From: Calliopum simillimum | Lineage: Eukaryota; Arthropoda; Insecta; Diptera; Lauxaniidae | Direction of reading: 5' to 3' | NCBI GenBank assembly: GCA_951812925.1 | Contig: OX638371.1 | Span: 2,170,001-2,234,000, forward strand | DNA: 64,000 bases | Part shown: positions 1 to 12,062 of the stretch, piece by piece | Position numbering within the stretch: the stretch's first letter is position 1 | Layout: each line of letters starts with the position of its first letter | Made by a program: the position numbers and the translations under genes | The notes under the pieces: generated by a model | Told to the model about the DNA's origin: nothing | Database searches by the model: none | What the model saw: the letters and a program-made list of their open reading frames with translations, nothing else

Positions 1-846
1 TTCAATGAAATTTTCACAGGGTATTACTATCGATCAGGAGAAGGTCGCACACTTGCAAAATAGGTGGTTTCTGAGGTGTGGTACACATATAAAGGAAACA
101 AAAAAAAAAAAAAATAACATGCATTGAAAAAATGGGCGGTACCACGCCCACAAAAAAAAATCGTCATTTCTTATAAACTATCTCAGGCAAATGGGTGAGA
201 TTTGGTGCTTATGTAAAAGGCAACGACTCTAATAACCTCTTGTGTAAAACTTTACGTTGCCACGCCGCCCATATAAGTAGAAGCGCTTCGGGATATGCTA
301 GTAAATGTATTAACAAACCCAAAATTATATAAAAAATACATTACATTATACAAGATTTTTTAGTTGTTCCTTCATTCTATTATTTTAGAAATTCTATTTC
401 CTTTGATTTAATTTAATTTTTCGGTCTCGATAGTCATTATTAGCCTGTATTGATAAGCAAATTTTAAAAAACGAATTGCCACCATCAAGACCAATTTTTA
501 ATCGGAAATCCGAAACTCTACGTTCCTGCGTCACAAAATTCACAAATTCTTCTTAATTAGTGCATATAATTGCTTCTAAGACTACTTAGTTTGAAATCAG
601 TTAAAAGATAAAATTAAATAATAGGAGTGGATTGTGGATATCCACCAGATTTCACCCATTTGCCTGGGATAGTTTATGAGAAATGACGATTTTTTTTTTG
701 GTGGGCGTTTTCAATGAATGTTATTTTTTTTTTGTTTCCTTTATATCTTTACCAAACCTCATTAGCCTGCGTCAAAAAATATAATAGATTGCAAGAGTGC
801 GACCTCCTCCTGATCGATAGTAATACCTTGTGAAAATTTCATTGAA
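1..846. repeat. Foldback repeat, arms 1-200 and 645-846
   Basis: The first 200 bases reappear in reverse complement at about 645-846: the start of the window matches the sequence ending at 846, and the GGGCGG/GCCCAC box with the following CGTCATTTCTTATAAACT stretch is mirrored at 660-720. The spacer is about 430 bp and holds no coding sequence. The left end may continue outside the window. The arms share the phrase 'GGGCGGTaCCACGCC' and the neighbouring 'gGTGAGATTTGGT' with the tandem array at 41380-41880, so both belong to one repeat group. No reading frame is supported. Confidence 0.8.
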
Positions 847-1107
847 ATTATCTGGATGGATTCTTGATCCATAAAACAAATAAACAAAAAAACAAGCAAA
901 TTTTGAATATTATATAGTAAATGAGTACTTTGTGCCCATTTTGGGAGCGGGGCACCTACTTGCGATTTTAAAAATTATTTTATTTTGTTGCTATTAGCAG
1001 TTATTGTATAAAAAAAAAATTAGAGGTGCCTCAAACTATGATTAATTCCTCGTTCCGGAAAACCGTGTTTGTCTTTCCGCTTGTAAAGCAGAGAAGGTTT
1101 GACTGGT

Positions 1108-2008
1108 CAAACTTATTCAGAATATTACGAGGAATATTTTTGTAGAAAACTTTAACCCTCTACATCCCCCACATATGGGTCATTTATACCTTTTTCCTAA
1201 AAAAGTGCAAAAATGACAACTAAAATGGTTGAGTATTGTGTCAATATGTACCACATAAATATTTGCTATAAAATTTCGAAACTAGTCGCTAAACACTAAA
1301 AAGTCGAAATTTCATCCCGAGAGTTAACACATCGATCAAATCAATCACAACTTCCCACATCGCATATTTATTACATCACTGATGAGCCTTCCTTAAGTTG
1401 TGAGCATTTTTCGTCTTAGGTGACTCTTAGTGAAATTTTCCGTAGAATATTTTTTTAAAATAATTTAACCCATTGCAGCCCAGTTTTTTTTTTTTGGGGA
1501 AAAAGGGGTTTAAAAAGACTCACAAACACTTGATATAATGGGTTAATGAGTTCTAGGAAAATGTTCATTTTGTCATGATCTTAGGACGATTTTTAAAAAA
1601 TTTAGTTTTGGAGTTTTCCCTCCAAAAAAACTGAGCTACAATGGTTAAAGTATTCTACAAAAATATTCCACGGAAAATTTCACTCGGAGTCACCTAAGAC
1701 GAAAAATGGTTAAAACTTAAGGAAAGCGCATCAGAGATGTAATTAATATACGATGAGAGAAGTTCTCATTGATTTGTACGATTTGTTGGCTTTCGGGATT
1801 AAAATTCGACTTTTTAGTGTTCAACAAACTTCGTTTAGAAATTTTATAGCAAATATTTATGTGGTACATATTGACTCAATATTCCCCCATTTTAGTTGTA
1901 ATTTTTGCACTTTTTTTAGGAAAAAGGTATAAATGACCTATATGTGGGGGATGTAGAGGGTTAAAGTTTTCTACAAAAATATTCCTCTTAATATTCTGAA
2001 TAAGTTTG
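1108..2008. repeat. Foldback repeat, about 900 bp palindrome
   Basis: Sequence starting CAAACTTATTCAGAATATTA at 1108 is repeated inverted at the right end (to 2008). The arms run about 400 bp each, including the mirrored phrase 'TCTACATCCCCCACATATG' (1160 region) and its complement near 1945. The loop is about 1500-1620. The arms are imperfect, with point differences and small indels. Fragments of the same repeat occur near 7330-7500 and 9300-9430. No open reading frame of note lies within. Confidence 0.85.
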
Positions 2009-2214
2009 CTGGACACATGATGCTCCTCAGATCTAAGGATCATATAGTTAAACACATCGATTTAACAAAAGGATGCGTTATTTTTGTTTTTTTCATGAAC
2101 AGTGGAGTTAAAAACTTCAAAAATCGATTAAAAAAAAATGTGACGTGCTGGAGAAAAACCACGAGACACGGGTATTTCTTTTAACGTCTATTTAAAAATT
2201 TTCTCAATCAAACC

Positions 2215-2375
2215 TAATTTCACTCAGACGCAAGCTTTGATCACAAAGTTGGTTGATTCGAACGAAATGGCGTGGCACCTTCCATACAATCAAAATTTTC
2301 CAAAAGGTTGCAGTCAGTGTTGGGTATTAAATTTTTGGCCAGGCCAAAGGTAACACCCTTACTACTTGGTTACAT
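2215..2375 (+). mobile_element. 3' end remnant of the 142-bp-array element
   Basis: This stretch carries the conserved 'GGCGTGGCACCTtCCATA' box followed by the terminal block 'TTGGCCAGGCCAAAgGTAACACCCTTACTA'-like sequence. The same terminal block occurs at 13405-13436 (inverted), 34475-34513 and 35400-35440. It looks like a 5'-truncated copy in the same orientation as the 34-35 kb copies. Confidence 0.65.
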
Positions 2376-3448
2376 TTTTATAACATGGCTATTTTAGCTG
2401 CTATTTAGTGCGGCCCGCGTTAGCTTGCAAAAATTAAAAATTTTATGTTTATTTACACAAAAATTCTGTACGACTTTATTGTATATAAATATTCAATACA
2501 ACTGTTTTATGAAACGTACATTGTATGCATACTTGAAAAAAAAAAATTCTTTTACATTAGTTAAAATAACCATTTTTAAAACTAGCCTGTATGTATGTAT
2601 ATACATAAGTTTATATATTTGTATATAAATATAATTATAATATAGTTGGACCTACTACACACGTACAATATAACAATTCTTTAGCGCATTTCTACCACTA
2701 CACTTTACTGAGAATTTGTACATACATCAAATAAAAAACAAATAAAATCAAATAGTTTATTCAAATTGAACAAACCATTTACTTATTAAAGTTAGGGGCG
2801 AATAGAAACTAGTAAATTAATAAGATTAAAATATGCATATATTTAATAAATTATGATAAAACCTTTTGAGTGTAGGATGATTGATAACCCATAAGTTAAC
2901 TGATAAAAGTCTAAAAGGAAGCTTTTGTAATAATTTAAAATCTAGAAACAAAGGGGCCTTTCCATAGAGCAGTTATAATCCTCTAATCTGAAATATATAA
3001 AAACTAAATGTGTAAAGCACCCAAGAGGGAACATAGAATAAAATTTTTAAACTATAAAAGAGATGATAAAGCAAGGTCTGAAAGTATTGCATAATCTTGC
3101 AAAAAGGCTTTTCCATTTGAAACTTCAATAACAATAAGCTTACATGATTATACGTGCCTTATTGCATTAGTTGCCATATGGCTTAAGCAGAAAATGTAAA
3201 TTAAAAAAAAAAAAAAACACTTGCCATACTCCACGCGATATTCGACATAAAATTCAATAACCATATAAATCTGCCGAAATTTTCTATTTGTCGCAAATAT
3301 TTTTGTTTTTTGGGTGCTCAGCAAAATAACAAAAAAGAAAAAAAAAGCAATTGCCGTATTTTACTAAAGTTTGGCAAAGGTTCTATAGCCACCAATAAAC
3401 AATTGACTGTTTTTGTTTCTATAAATTTTCAATAGCAATAATCGTTGA
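2376..3448. other. Intergenic, AT-rich, no gene seen
   Basis: This is downstream of the MADF gene's stop codon (minus strand) and probably includes its 3' UTR and terminator region. The sequence is very AT-rich, with homopolymer A/T runs. The short frames here have no domain signal and consist of low-complexity residues. Confidence 0.6.
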
Positions 3449-6400
3449 TTAATGATTCCGCAATGTCTCATTGATAACCCGTAGTATATCAATTTGGAGA
3501 TCGGTAAATGCTACCGGCGACATTTTTGCACTGCGTATTTTCATTGCGATGGCTTTGAAGAAAGCGCCCACCTCATCATCATCTGTTGTTGGCACAGCGG
3601 CAGCATTGCTGTTTCCAATGTTTACAGCAGTAGTTGCGGTAGAGGCTGCAACTGTGCCATTTAATGCTTCGCAAGATGATGGTCCCATTGTTGTCGTTGT
3701 AGTATTTGATACAGCAACTTTACCATTTAGCAACGTAGCTTGCAGTGATTCTGAAAAGTCTTGTTGCTGCTCGGTCCCATCAATTGTTTCATCATTGACG
3801 ATATGTTGGTGTTGTTGATGCTGCTGCAAATGCTGTTGCAGAACCGCAGATTGTTGCGAAAGTGAATGTGAATTCGGTGTTTGCGCCTGTGTAATTGAAC
3901 TGTCTTGCGAGGTCTTAAATTCATTCTGTTGATGCTTCATTTCATCTTCTACATCGTTGTCATTGGATGTTGCAGCATCTTCATGGTGTGAGTAATCGGG
4001 AAATTGTTGCGATTTACGATCCATATCATCATCGTCATCGACATCTTCATCGCCATCGCCAGCATCACCATCGCCTATTATATAGTCAGTTATATCCATT
4101 TCATCATAGCCACTTACATCAGCGTTCGCAACGCACATTGTTTCTTCTGGGTCATCGTTGGTGATTTCATGTCCGGTTTGATGGTGTGCATGCTGGAGTA
4201 ATTGCTGTTGCTGATGATGCAACGATTGCTGCAGTTGTTGCTGCAGCGTATTTTGTACTTGTGTGTGTTGTTGCTGTGTGCTAGTGTTGTCGCTATTGGT
4301 GTTGTTAGTAACAGTGTGTGGTCCTGAAAGCGATGGTAATGCTTGCAGCTGTTGTTGTAGATGCTGCTGCTGCAGTTCACTCGAAGTATGCAATGGTGAC
4401 ACTGTTGGTGAGGTCATTCCTCCTTCATCCATATCAGTGTCAACTTCTGTTTTTGGTATTTCGATCATGTTCTTTATATCCAGTTCACTACAGAAAGAAA
4501 TGTCGTCAATATGAATATTTAACTTCAAAAAAGCTTACCCAGATTTATGTTTAATGAACTTTTGCAGAAAGCTTAAGGCATCATAGTGTTTCCAACGCGG
4601 TAGCGATTCAGGATTTTCCCGATTTTTTAAGCGCTTGTGCTCACGTATGTACTGATCACGTAGTGCTTTCCACTTAAGGCGACATTGTTTTACTGTAATT
4701 AAATGAAGACATTATTTTGATGTCACATATTAACAAGGTATTTAATTTCGAGGAAAACTTTCTATATATATTATATATATATTTTAAACTAATTTTTTTG
4801 TATAGCGTGCGCAACAACCTTATGTCCCTGGAATTTTTTGCAAGGCTAATGGTTGACACTATTTATATTTATGTACCAAGTTTTATAACAAAAGCAGCTA
4901 GTGCTACAGTGATATAGCATTTAAAGTTATTTTTTTGTATAAAGGATGCAATATCCTCTTGCGCAATCCATTCCACTTTTAGGACGTTGATTGGTAGTAA
5001 AAACATCTATCCACGTATTAAGTTTTATAACAAAATCTGCTATACCTGCAGAGATATAGTATTTTAAGTTTTTTTTTTATTCTATGGGGGCTACAACTCC
5101 CCCTCACCCAACTCTCTTTAGCATAGCTATGAACCACCTTTCCTTTTACTGTGGAGGGTCACATATGAATCAACCTGATTATGTACTTTTATGTGTTTTG
5201 TCTTGTCAAAACTTTAAATTGTATATATATATAATTGCCACTTACCTGTCTTCTTAAGCTTGCGTGCAATATCATCCCAAACTTCTAATTTCATCTTGAC
5301 ATTGCGATAATTGGGATGAAAGCTGTTGTATAAGATATCTTCCATTTGGATCATAGTGATCAGCTCTTTTTCAAAGTAACTTTCAATATTGAGAAAAGTA
5401 TGTATGGGATCATCATCTTCTTCGTCAGCATTTTGGTTTTGATGCATTGTAGGATGTTGCTGCTGCTGCTGTTGCATCTGTCCCGTTGTGGCCAAAACAT
5501 TTTGTTGCTGTGTTATTTGTGCAACAAATGAATTGTAAAGTGCATCATCGGCAACACTAGTTGTTGTCGTTGTTTGCATATTATTGCTGCTACTGGCACT
5601 GTTGTTACCATTTATATCATTGTTGCTGCGTGCTAATGTTCCTGTTGTTGTAATATAGTTCCAATTGCCATCCTGTTGTTGTTGCATCACATTTAACTGC
5701 TCATTTGTCAATGCAATCAGGCGATGTTCATTTTTGATTTGTGTTGCAACAAATTCTGAAGTGCTGAACTGTGAAGCTTCGATTTTAATATTGGGAAATT
5801 TATTGTTGTCATCATGAAAACTATTATTGTTAATGTTATTTGTTGTCGCTGTACTATTATGTATCGTCGTAATGTTGTTACTGCTACTGCTGTTGTTGGT
5901 TGTGCTCAAGGAATTACGCGGACGATAACTGTGTTAGAAGAAAATATGGGGAAAAAAAGGGATTTACATTTATGCTATTCATAACTTCAAATAAATTTGT
6001 GTATTTTATTCGATCTTTTTGTATTCTATTGTAATTCATTTAAAATAATTTTTATTTCGGCTATTAGGTCAAGTGTCGTTTATTTTTTCATATAAATTTT
6101 TTCCCAATATTTCGAAAAAGATTCAATTTCTATAATTTTTTAATTAATCGGCCATTCCACGGGGATGGACGGGACATTTCGTAGAGATATACTGATAGAA
6201 AGTGACGTTTTAGAGGTATGCACCGTGATATTGTTTTTTCTTTTAAAGAAGTATATTTCAATACGTCCAACGTAAAAGTTGGTAACTCGAAAATCTTAGT
6301 TTTGAGTAATGAGCATTTTTGTATTTTAACTTTTTTGTTTTTTTGTATGAAAACCTATATAAAATAAATTTAGGTTGTGACTTCAAAAATAGCGCCCAGG

Positions 6401-8941
6401 CCTTCAAATTTCAAGCTAGAGGTACCAAAATTTGACACAAGATGGAACCAAATGTGTAAATTTCGAAAAACGCTGTCCCGTGAAAAGTTGGTAACTTGAG
6501 TTACCAACTTTTACGTTGGAGGTATCGATTTTCAAATTAACAAACAATATATTAGTCTACATATAAGCCTGTAATGAAGCCTGTGCTCCAAAGGATTGGC
6601 TCAGAAAGTTTAGGATGGACGGGACACGAAAAATTTATTGCTTATATGGACAAAATTTCGGTTTGATATTTCTACGAAATGACTTAAATAGGGTTAACAA
6701 AATAAATATATACTTATTATCGATACTTCATATTTTCAAGAAATATTCATAAATTTTTGGGATCATTGTTAACAAATTAATGCACTTAATTTTGTGGGAT
6801 GGACGGGACAAAATTTTAACAAAAAATAATTGTACCAAAATTTATTTATAAATTTAGGGCTTACAAAAATATAACATTTGAGTTGCTTGGATTCAATTTT
6901 GGGAAGTGCATCAACAGTAGACTGATTCAAAACAATTTTTTTTTTTGTTTGAAAACCACTTTTACCCGAAAAAAATATGAAAGAGGGTGTCAAATAAGTG
7001 AGCCGAGACTTTTAACATTTTTTTTAAGGTCATTTAGAGATCACGCAACGTCGATTAATGCAAAATCTTGGCTTGATGCGGTTTTTTTTATTGCGATCTC
7101 AAAAATACTTGGAATCAGTTGTACGGTATCTCAAATTTTTTGTCTTGAATCAAAGTGTATAATAAAATCTTGGACCCAAAATCAACCACAAATTATTTTT
7201 TTTAGCTAAAATACATGCGAAAAACGTATTTTCGAAATTTCACTCTACTGTTAAACTCTAAATCTTCATTTCGGATAAAACTTGTTATTCCAAGGACACC
7301 ACGAAATCACACAATAAACAATTCACTTCAGTATCTCAACCCATTATATCCTGTTTTTGTGGGTCTTTTGACCCCTGTTTTTCTTCCAACAGCTTAGTCA
7401 TAATAGGTTAATGTATTTTACAAAAATATTCTACGGACAATTTCATTGGGGGTCTCCAAAGCCGAAAAATGTTTAAAACTTAAGAATAATGCGTAAAATA
7501 CGCAACAAAATGCAATAATTGAAAAGTTATAAAATTTTAAATAATTTGGGATGGACGGTTTTCGTAGTATAACTAAATCTTGCAGTAACTATCTTTAATA
7601 TCATATCATGGGAAAAAAATGTTGTGTGCTATCCTTACTTACATATAACGGAACCCTATTCTAAAGAAACCTCTTTTACAGTAATGATGATAAAAAAATG
7701 CTTATTTTGGGATGGACGGGACAAAAACCAGGTTCCTACCAGTATTTGGTCATACTAGGGAAAGAATGCATTAATTTAATAAAATTCATCAACGAGAACA
7801 TAGATATCAAAATAATTAATATCACTAAATAAAGAAAATGACAACATAAGAGATTTTTCATATAAAAATAATATATTTTGACTTAACTGAGTAATTAATT
7901 TACCTTAGGCGATTGTCACAGATAAAAAAAAGTCTTTGTAATACTTACGGATATAACCAATAAGTTAATGAAAAAAAAATTTGTAATTTGACAGGTTTTA
8001 ATTTTTGCACAATAGAAAAATTTGCCGTGGAATGGCCGTAATTAGTATTCATATGTTCTATATAACTAGCGTTGTAATTTTGTAGTTTGGTCTAAGCTCT
8101 GAATTTTAAACTTTTTTGTGCTGATTCGAACAAGAAAAGGCTACGTACCACACAGGCCTTGCATCAATCGATGTTTTGCAAACAATGTTCAATATACAAA
8201 TAATAAAATAAAAAAAAAAAAAAAATGGTTATTATGGTGCCATATCACTTCACACATATTTACATGACATTTCCATACAAATCTTCATCATTACTGTCAT
8301 AAAACGAGTTCTTTATCTCTTGTAAACAGAAAATCATATTTACACTTAATCTAAAATGATATTAAAGCAGCATTGAAGAGTACATACTCTCATCTCAAAC
8401 TTACTTTCTTGATAAGGCATAGGGTCGTAAAAAGTCCAACTCCTTAAAATATTTCCATTTAACATTGGCCTTGACATTGAATTTTGAACGTTTAAGTTCA
8501 CGACAGTATTGATCACGCATTGCCTTCCACTTGGCTTTACATTGGGTATCTGCAAAATAGTGTAAATGCGAACAATTTCATCTGCGTATGTTACATTTTC
8601 TATTTACCTGTCCAGCCAACGCTTTCCGCAATATCTAGCCACTTGGCATCCTTACGTTGTGAATTACGATAGTGCTCATGTTTTGGATTATACAACGCTT
8701 GCTCCTGTGAAACAAGTGATATGAGTATTACCTCCTTGGGTATTGAGACAATATTCTCTTGTATTCCTTCGATTTCTTGCAGCTCTGTGAGATCGCCTAG
8801 ATTTTCCTCCAAATCTTGCTGATCCATGATGACTCCGTTGCTTGTATTGTCGTTTGGTGAATGTTGCTGTTGTTCTTGCTGGTGCTGGTGCTGCAATTGT
8901 ACAGCAGCAACTTCCACATTTGACATTGATAGCGTTTCCAT
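3449..8941 (-). CDS. Tandem MADF-BESS transcription factor-like protein, 5 exons
   Basis: Coding exons on the minus strand are 8608-8941, 8405-8549, 5246-5928, 4539-4692 and 3449-4487. Introns start GTAAAT, GTAAGT, GTAAGT and GTAAGC and end AG, with phases 1, 2, 1, 2 agreeing at every join, giving 784 residues. A first MADF domain spans about residues 69-158 and is split across exons 1 and 2, with the conserved CKAKWKAMRDQY core. A second spans about 345-437 across exons 3 and 4, with WDDIARKL and CRLKWKALRDQY. A BESS motif (FFKAIAMKIR...) closes the protein at about 742-784. Between them lie Q/N/S-rich linkers, and a polyQ plus acidic region fills exon 5. MADF domains bind DNA in Adf-1-type proteins and BESS mediates protein contacts; a nuclear regulatory role is inferred. 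The ATG at 8941 precedes the first MADF. Exon 3 has no start ATG of its own: the in-frame upstream codons run back to a splice acceptor at 5929. A 2.5-kb intron carries a transposon. Confidence 0.88.
6149..8038. mobile_element. hAT-like TIR element in MADF gene intron
   Basis: Termini CGGCCATTCCACGG (6149) and CCGTGGAATGGCCG (to 8038) are perfect inverted repeats of 14 bp. They are flanked by TAATTAAT (6141-6148) and TAATTAGT (8039-8046), a 7/8 match that suggests an 8-bp target duplication typical of hAT elements. The 1890-bp body holds no intact transposase. It contains five direct copies of GGATGGACGG(GACA), at about 6163, 6613, 6797, 7549 and 7709, and a near-perfect 30-bp palindrome centred at about 6501 (AAAAGTTGGTAACTT plus its complement). 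Part of the body at 7330-7500 resembles the foldback repeat at 1108-2008. It is best read as a non-autonomous element; superfamily assignment rests on the TSD length only. Confidence 0.7.
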
Positions 8942-9934
8942 GAAGTTTTTCTTTGGAGGTTGTTAAATTTTGCAATTTCTACTACTTTATCTTGAATTGT
9001 ACATTTTCTTTTTAATTATTATCGATTGTTGAAACACTTTTCCACAATTAATTTCTATTTTTATTTATTTAATCTATTAAAAATTGAATAATTCGCTATG
9101 AAAAACGAAGAAAAACAAAATTTTTTCGTGAACGAAAAAAAAAACTACATGGGAACTGTCAAAAGTGACAAGACAGATGAAAATCAGTGTTCAGAAACTA
9201 CAATTTTGATGGAAAAAAAGCTATCACACAAATGTGACAACTCAAGCGTTCAAGCTTGCAGCATTAAGGCTGTGTTATGATTGAACGCATTCACTTCGGG
9301 CGATTTTTTAATCATTTTTGTCTTTAGAAATTTTTCATGGAATATTTTTATATATTTAACCAAGGTTTTAGAAAAAGTGGTTAAAAAGACCCTTAAAAAT
9401 AGGATATAATGCGTAAAGATGTTCTAAGAAATTGTCCCGTAAGTGAATTTAGAACAACAAATTTTATCCAAAATATAAATTTAGTGATTTACAGAAGGAT
9501 GAAATTTCGAACATGTGTTTCTTATGGGTATTTTATCTAAAAAAACAATATATAATTGTCTTTAAGTCCGAGGTACTCCTTTTGTTTTATACTTTAATTC
9601 AAGACTAAAAATTTGATAAATCGATCTACTCATTCTGTGCATTTTTGATGTCGTACAAAACAAAACAGCATCAAGCCGAGTTTTTCCATAAAACGAAGAT
9701 GAGTGGCATCTGAATGACCTTCAAAAAACTTAATATTTTTGGGGTAAACGTGGAATTTCCAATGTCTATGATAAGCATTTCATCGTATAACCACTCTGTC
9801 GCTGGCGAAAACGTTACTTGCGATAGAGTAATTTTTGCCACAGTTTAAGGCCAACACACATTTAAAGTTATGACTTCGTATGAAAATTTTTGTCGTACGA
9901 ACAAAAGATGTTTAAATCAAAATAAAATCATATA
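8942..9934. other. Upstream region of MADF gene; repeat fragment, no gene
   Basis: This is directly upstream of the minus-strand start at 8941, so it should hold the 5' UTR and promoter of the MADF-BESS gene, but no unmistakable TATA or initiator can be fixed in such AT-rich sequence. About 9300-9430 resembles the inner arm of the foldback at 1108-2008 ('ATATAATGCGTAAAG', 'TTAAAAAGACCC'). The short plus-strand frame at 9098-9280 is lysine/asparagine-rich with no recognisable domain. Confidence 0.5.
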
Positions 9935-10226
9935 ACACAGGCCCACAAAAAAAAGTACCCTGCGCGAAAGATCAGACTACCTGAACTTTATGTTTTCGGG
10001 TTCGCTGAATCCGAATATAGTGCCAGATTAGCGCAGTTGGTTCGCGTTTCTTGAGAAACCAGCAAAAATCTGTAATTTTATTTATTTTTTATTGTTGATT
10101 TCTGAAAAAACTCGAACCAACTTCGCTATTCTGGTACCATATTCGGATTCAGTGACCCTAAAAACATAAAGTTCAGGTGGGCCTCATCTTTCGCGCAGGG
10201 TACTTTTTTTTTTTGTGGGCCTGTGT
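9935..10226. mobile_element. Palindromic MITE (ACACAGGCCCAC termini)
   Basis: ACACAGGCCCACAAAA at 9935 and TTTTGTGGGCCTGTGT ending at 10226 are inverted repeats. The complementarity continues inward through the CCCTGCGCGAAAGAT, GAACTTTATGTTTT and GAATCCGAATAT phrases, so most of the 292 bp folds back with a short central loop at about 10070-10100. No coding capacity is seen. Confidence 0.85.
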
Positions 10227-10361
10227 AATTAATTGTATTTGTCGTACGAATGACTGACATTCGTACGAATAATAAAAAGGGTTGAATATTCAAAAATTAA
10301 TGATGGGTACTTATTTTTATTGAAACATGTTTTTTCCTAAGACTAATGCTACCATATACAT

Positions 10362-10905
10362 AGCCATTTTCCACCGGAGATTTAAGTTGATTTACTGCCC
10401 TGTTGAGATTTATGCGCAGATTAATGCCCCATCCACAATCAATGCGGGACTTGCAGGCAATTTTTAAGCTTTTTGCTTCTTCTTCTTGTTCCCGCACTGA
10501 TAGCAAAAACAGTTCATAACCAGTGCTTGCAGTAAGATTTGATTTTTGTGCAGATCTCTGTAACCAAACATTTAAATCGATTAAAATTCAATAAAAAATA
10601 TAATAATGTGAAGTTTTTGTGTTTATTTGTGTTTATTTTCAATTATTTTTTCAAATATATTTGACATTTCCTGCAAGTGGAACAAGCAACTGCCTTGCAT
10701 GAAATCAAAAAGCTTTTTTTTACTCTCTTTACTATTTTTCTCAAATCCTACAGCGGTAAAATAGAATTTTCTGCTCTGCTCTAACTTATGAAATTTCCAC
10801 TAACTGTTTCACTTGCACCTGTTCCTGCATTGATTGTGGATAGGGCATTAAAATAAATCTCATGTGATTTACGCCCAGACTTTGAGCTAAATCTCGAAAT
10901 ACCCT
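10362..10905. mobile_element. Inverted-repeat element, GTTTCCACC family, probable
   Basis: The left end reads CCATTTTCCACCGGAGATTT. About 540 bp later a degenerate complement (GAGCTAAATCTCG) is followed by CCTGTTTCCACC. Inner segments are also mirrored: GAGATTTATGCGCAG and GGGCATTAAAATAAATCTC, CCATCCACAATCAATGC and GCATTGATTGTGGAT. The boundaries are blurred because the next copy of the same family starts at about 10902. Confidence 0.6.
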
Positions 10906-11023
10906 GTTTCCACCAGAAATTTAAAAAAAGATTAAGCCGCAACTCACCTCATTCACCATGCATTTAACGTGAACTAAATCTGAAAACAGCAGTAAATTCC
11001 ATTTTTATTCTTCGGTGGAAACA
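10902..11023. mobile_element. Short MITE, GTTTCCACC...GGTGGAAAC termini
   Basis: CCTGTTTCCACCAGAAATTT at 10902 pairs with CTTCGGTGGAAACAGG ending at about 11023. The element is about 120 bp and sits immediately next to a larger member of the family. Confidence 0.7.
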
Positions 11024-11072
11024 GGCTATTACAAGAAATTAGATTACAATTAATACGATAGGATCACAAGAT

Positions 11073-11222
11073 GTCAAGAGCCAAGCCAGGATCAAAGCTA
11101 GGAGGGGCAGATGGTATTATTTTTTCTTAATATTGTTTGTTTTTATATAAAAAAAATTATGTTCCATTTGAAACCGGTGGGGGCATCTGCCCCGCCCCTG
11201 CTCCTACCTGGCTACGCCCTTG
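11073..11222. mobile_element. Small hairpin element, AGGGGCAGATG core
   Basis: AGCCAGGATCAAAGCTAGGA and AGGGGCAGATG at 11073-11114 have an imperfect complement, CATCTGCCCCGCCCCTG and TACCTGGCTACGCC, at about 11185-11217. The intervening AT-rich loop is about 70 bp. The plus-strand frame at 11137-11364 overlapping it is treated as chance. Confidence 0.5.
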
Positions 11223-11380
11223 CAAGATGTTGTGGGTGTTTCTTTTTTATGTTATTTTGACTTCGCTACATGCCAAAATCGAATACTTTGTAGCTGTCAT
11301 TGTTTATTTTTCATGTTTTCGACCTTCGAAAAAGTCTCATGCAGTGTTTCATTTTGAAATATGAAAATTTTGCTCTCATA

Positions 11381-11520
11381 GTCTGTTTCCACCAGAGATT
11401 ACCACCAGAAATTAATTTTGGGATTTACGGCAATCTTCAGATTTAGTTGACGTTTAATACATGATGAGTGAGGTGAGTTACGGCTAAATCACTATATTAA
11501 TCTTCGGTGGAAATAGGCTA
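11381..11520. mobile_element. Short MITE, GTTTCCACC...GGTGGAAA termini
   Basis: GTCTGTTTCCACCAGAGATT at about 11381 pairs with CTTCGGTGGAAATAGGC ending at about 11520. This is the same family as the copies at 10902-11023 and 38343-38664. Confidence 0.7.
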
Positions 11521-11529
11521 TCACCTTCA

Positions 11530-12062
11530 CTTTTATCTGGGATTTACAGAGAAACGTTTTTACCCATCCACAAAGCGCAGGTGGGAGTTGAAACCTATGT
11601 ATGACAACATGTAACCTCTTTGAAAGTGTTAGATAAAATTGTATAATTATTACCTGATAAAGTTTGTTTTATTTTATCACAATTCAGAGTTTAAACTCTT
11701 AAAAAGTGGGGACCGTAGTTTTAAAATCAAAATTTTGTAATCCTTTAACTTTCTGAAAACTTAGATTTGTTTTTTATTATTTATTGCATTATAAGTATTT
11801 AACAAAATGATTTTTCCTAAGCAAACTAAAGACAAAAACATTAAAACTACGGTATTACAACTGTACAGAAACCCTTTTGACTAAAATTTAAAATCAATTT
11901 AATTTATTATACTTTACATTTTTGTATGGATAGTACCATTTTATGGCATTTAACGTATTTTTGCTTTTAACATACAATTTTTAAATTTACTATTTACATG
12001 AATCTTATATTGCAATTAAACTTTTGCTTCGTTAATGAATTTCCATACTTTAAGTCATGGTT
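11530..12062. other. Downstream of Six4, probable 3' UTR
   Basis: This lies 3' of the Six4 stop codon at 12063 on the minus strand. A minus-strand AATAAA (TTTATT on plus) lies at about 11903-11908, about 155 nt after the stop, and could be the polyadenylation signal. In DNA this AT-rich the motif is weak evidence. No other gene is seen. Confidence 0.4.

Noticed and set aside
3471..4554. Several plus- and minus-strand frames over the polyQ exon
   Set aside because: Shadow frames of the CAG-rich, GAT-rich coding exon 5 of the MADF-BESS gene.
5907..5909. Start of a separate MADF gene at 5909
   Set aside because: The codon is TTG, not ATG, and the reading continues upstream to a splice acceptor in phase with the exon at 8405-8549.
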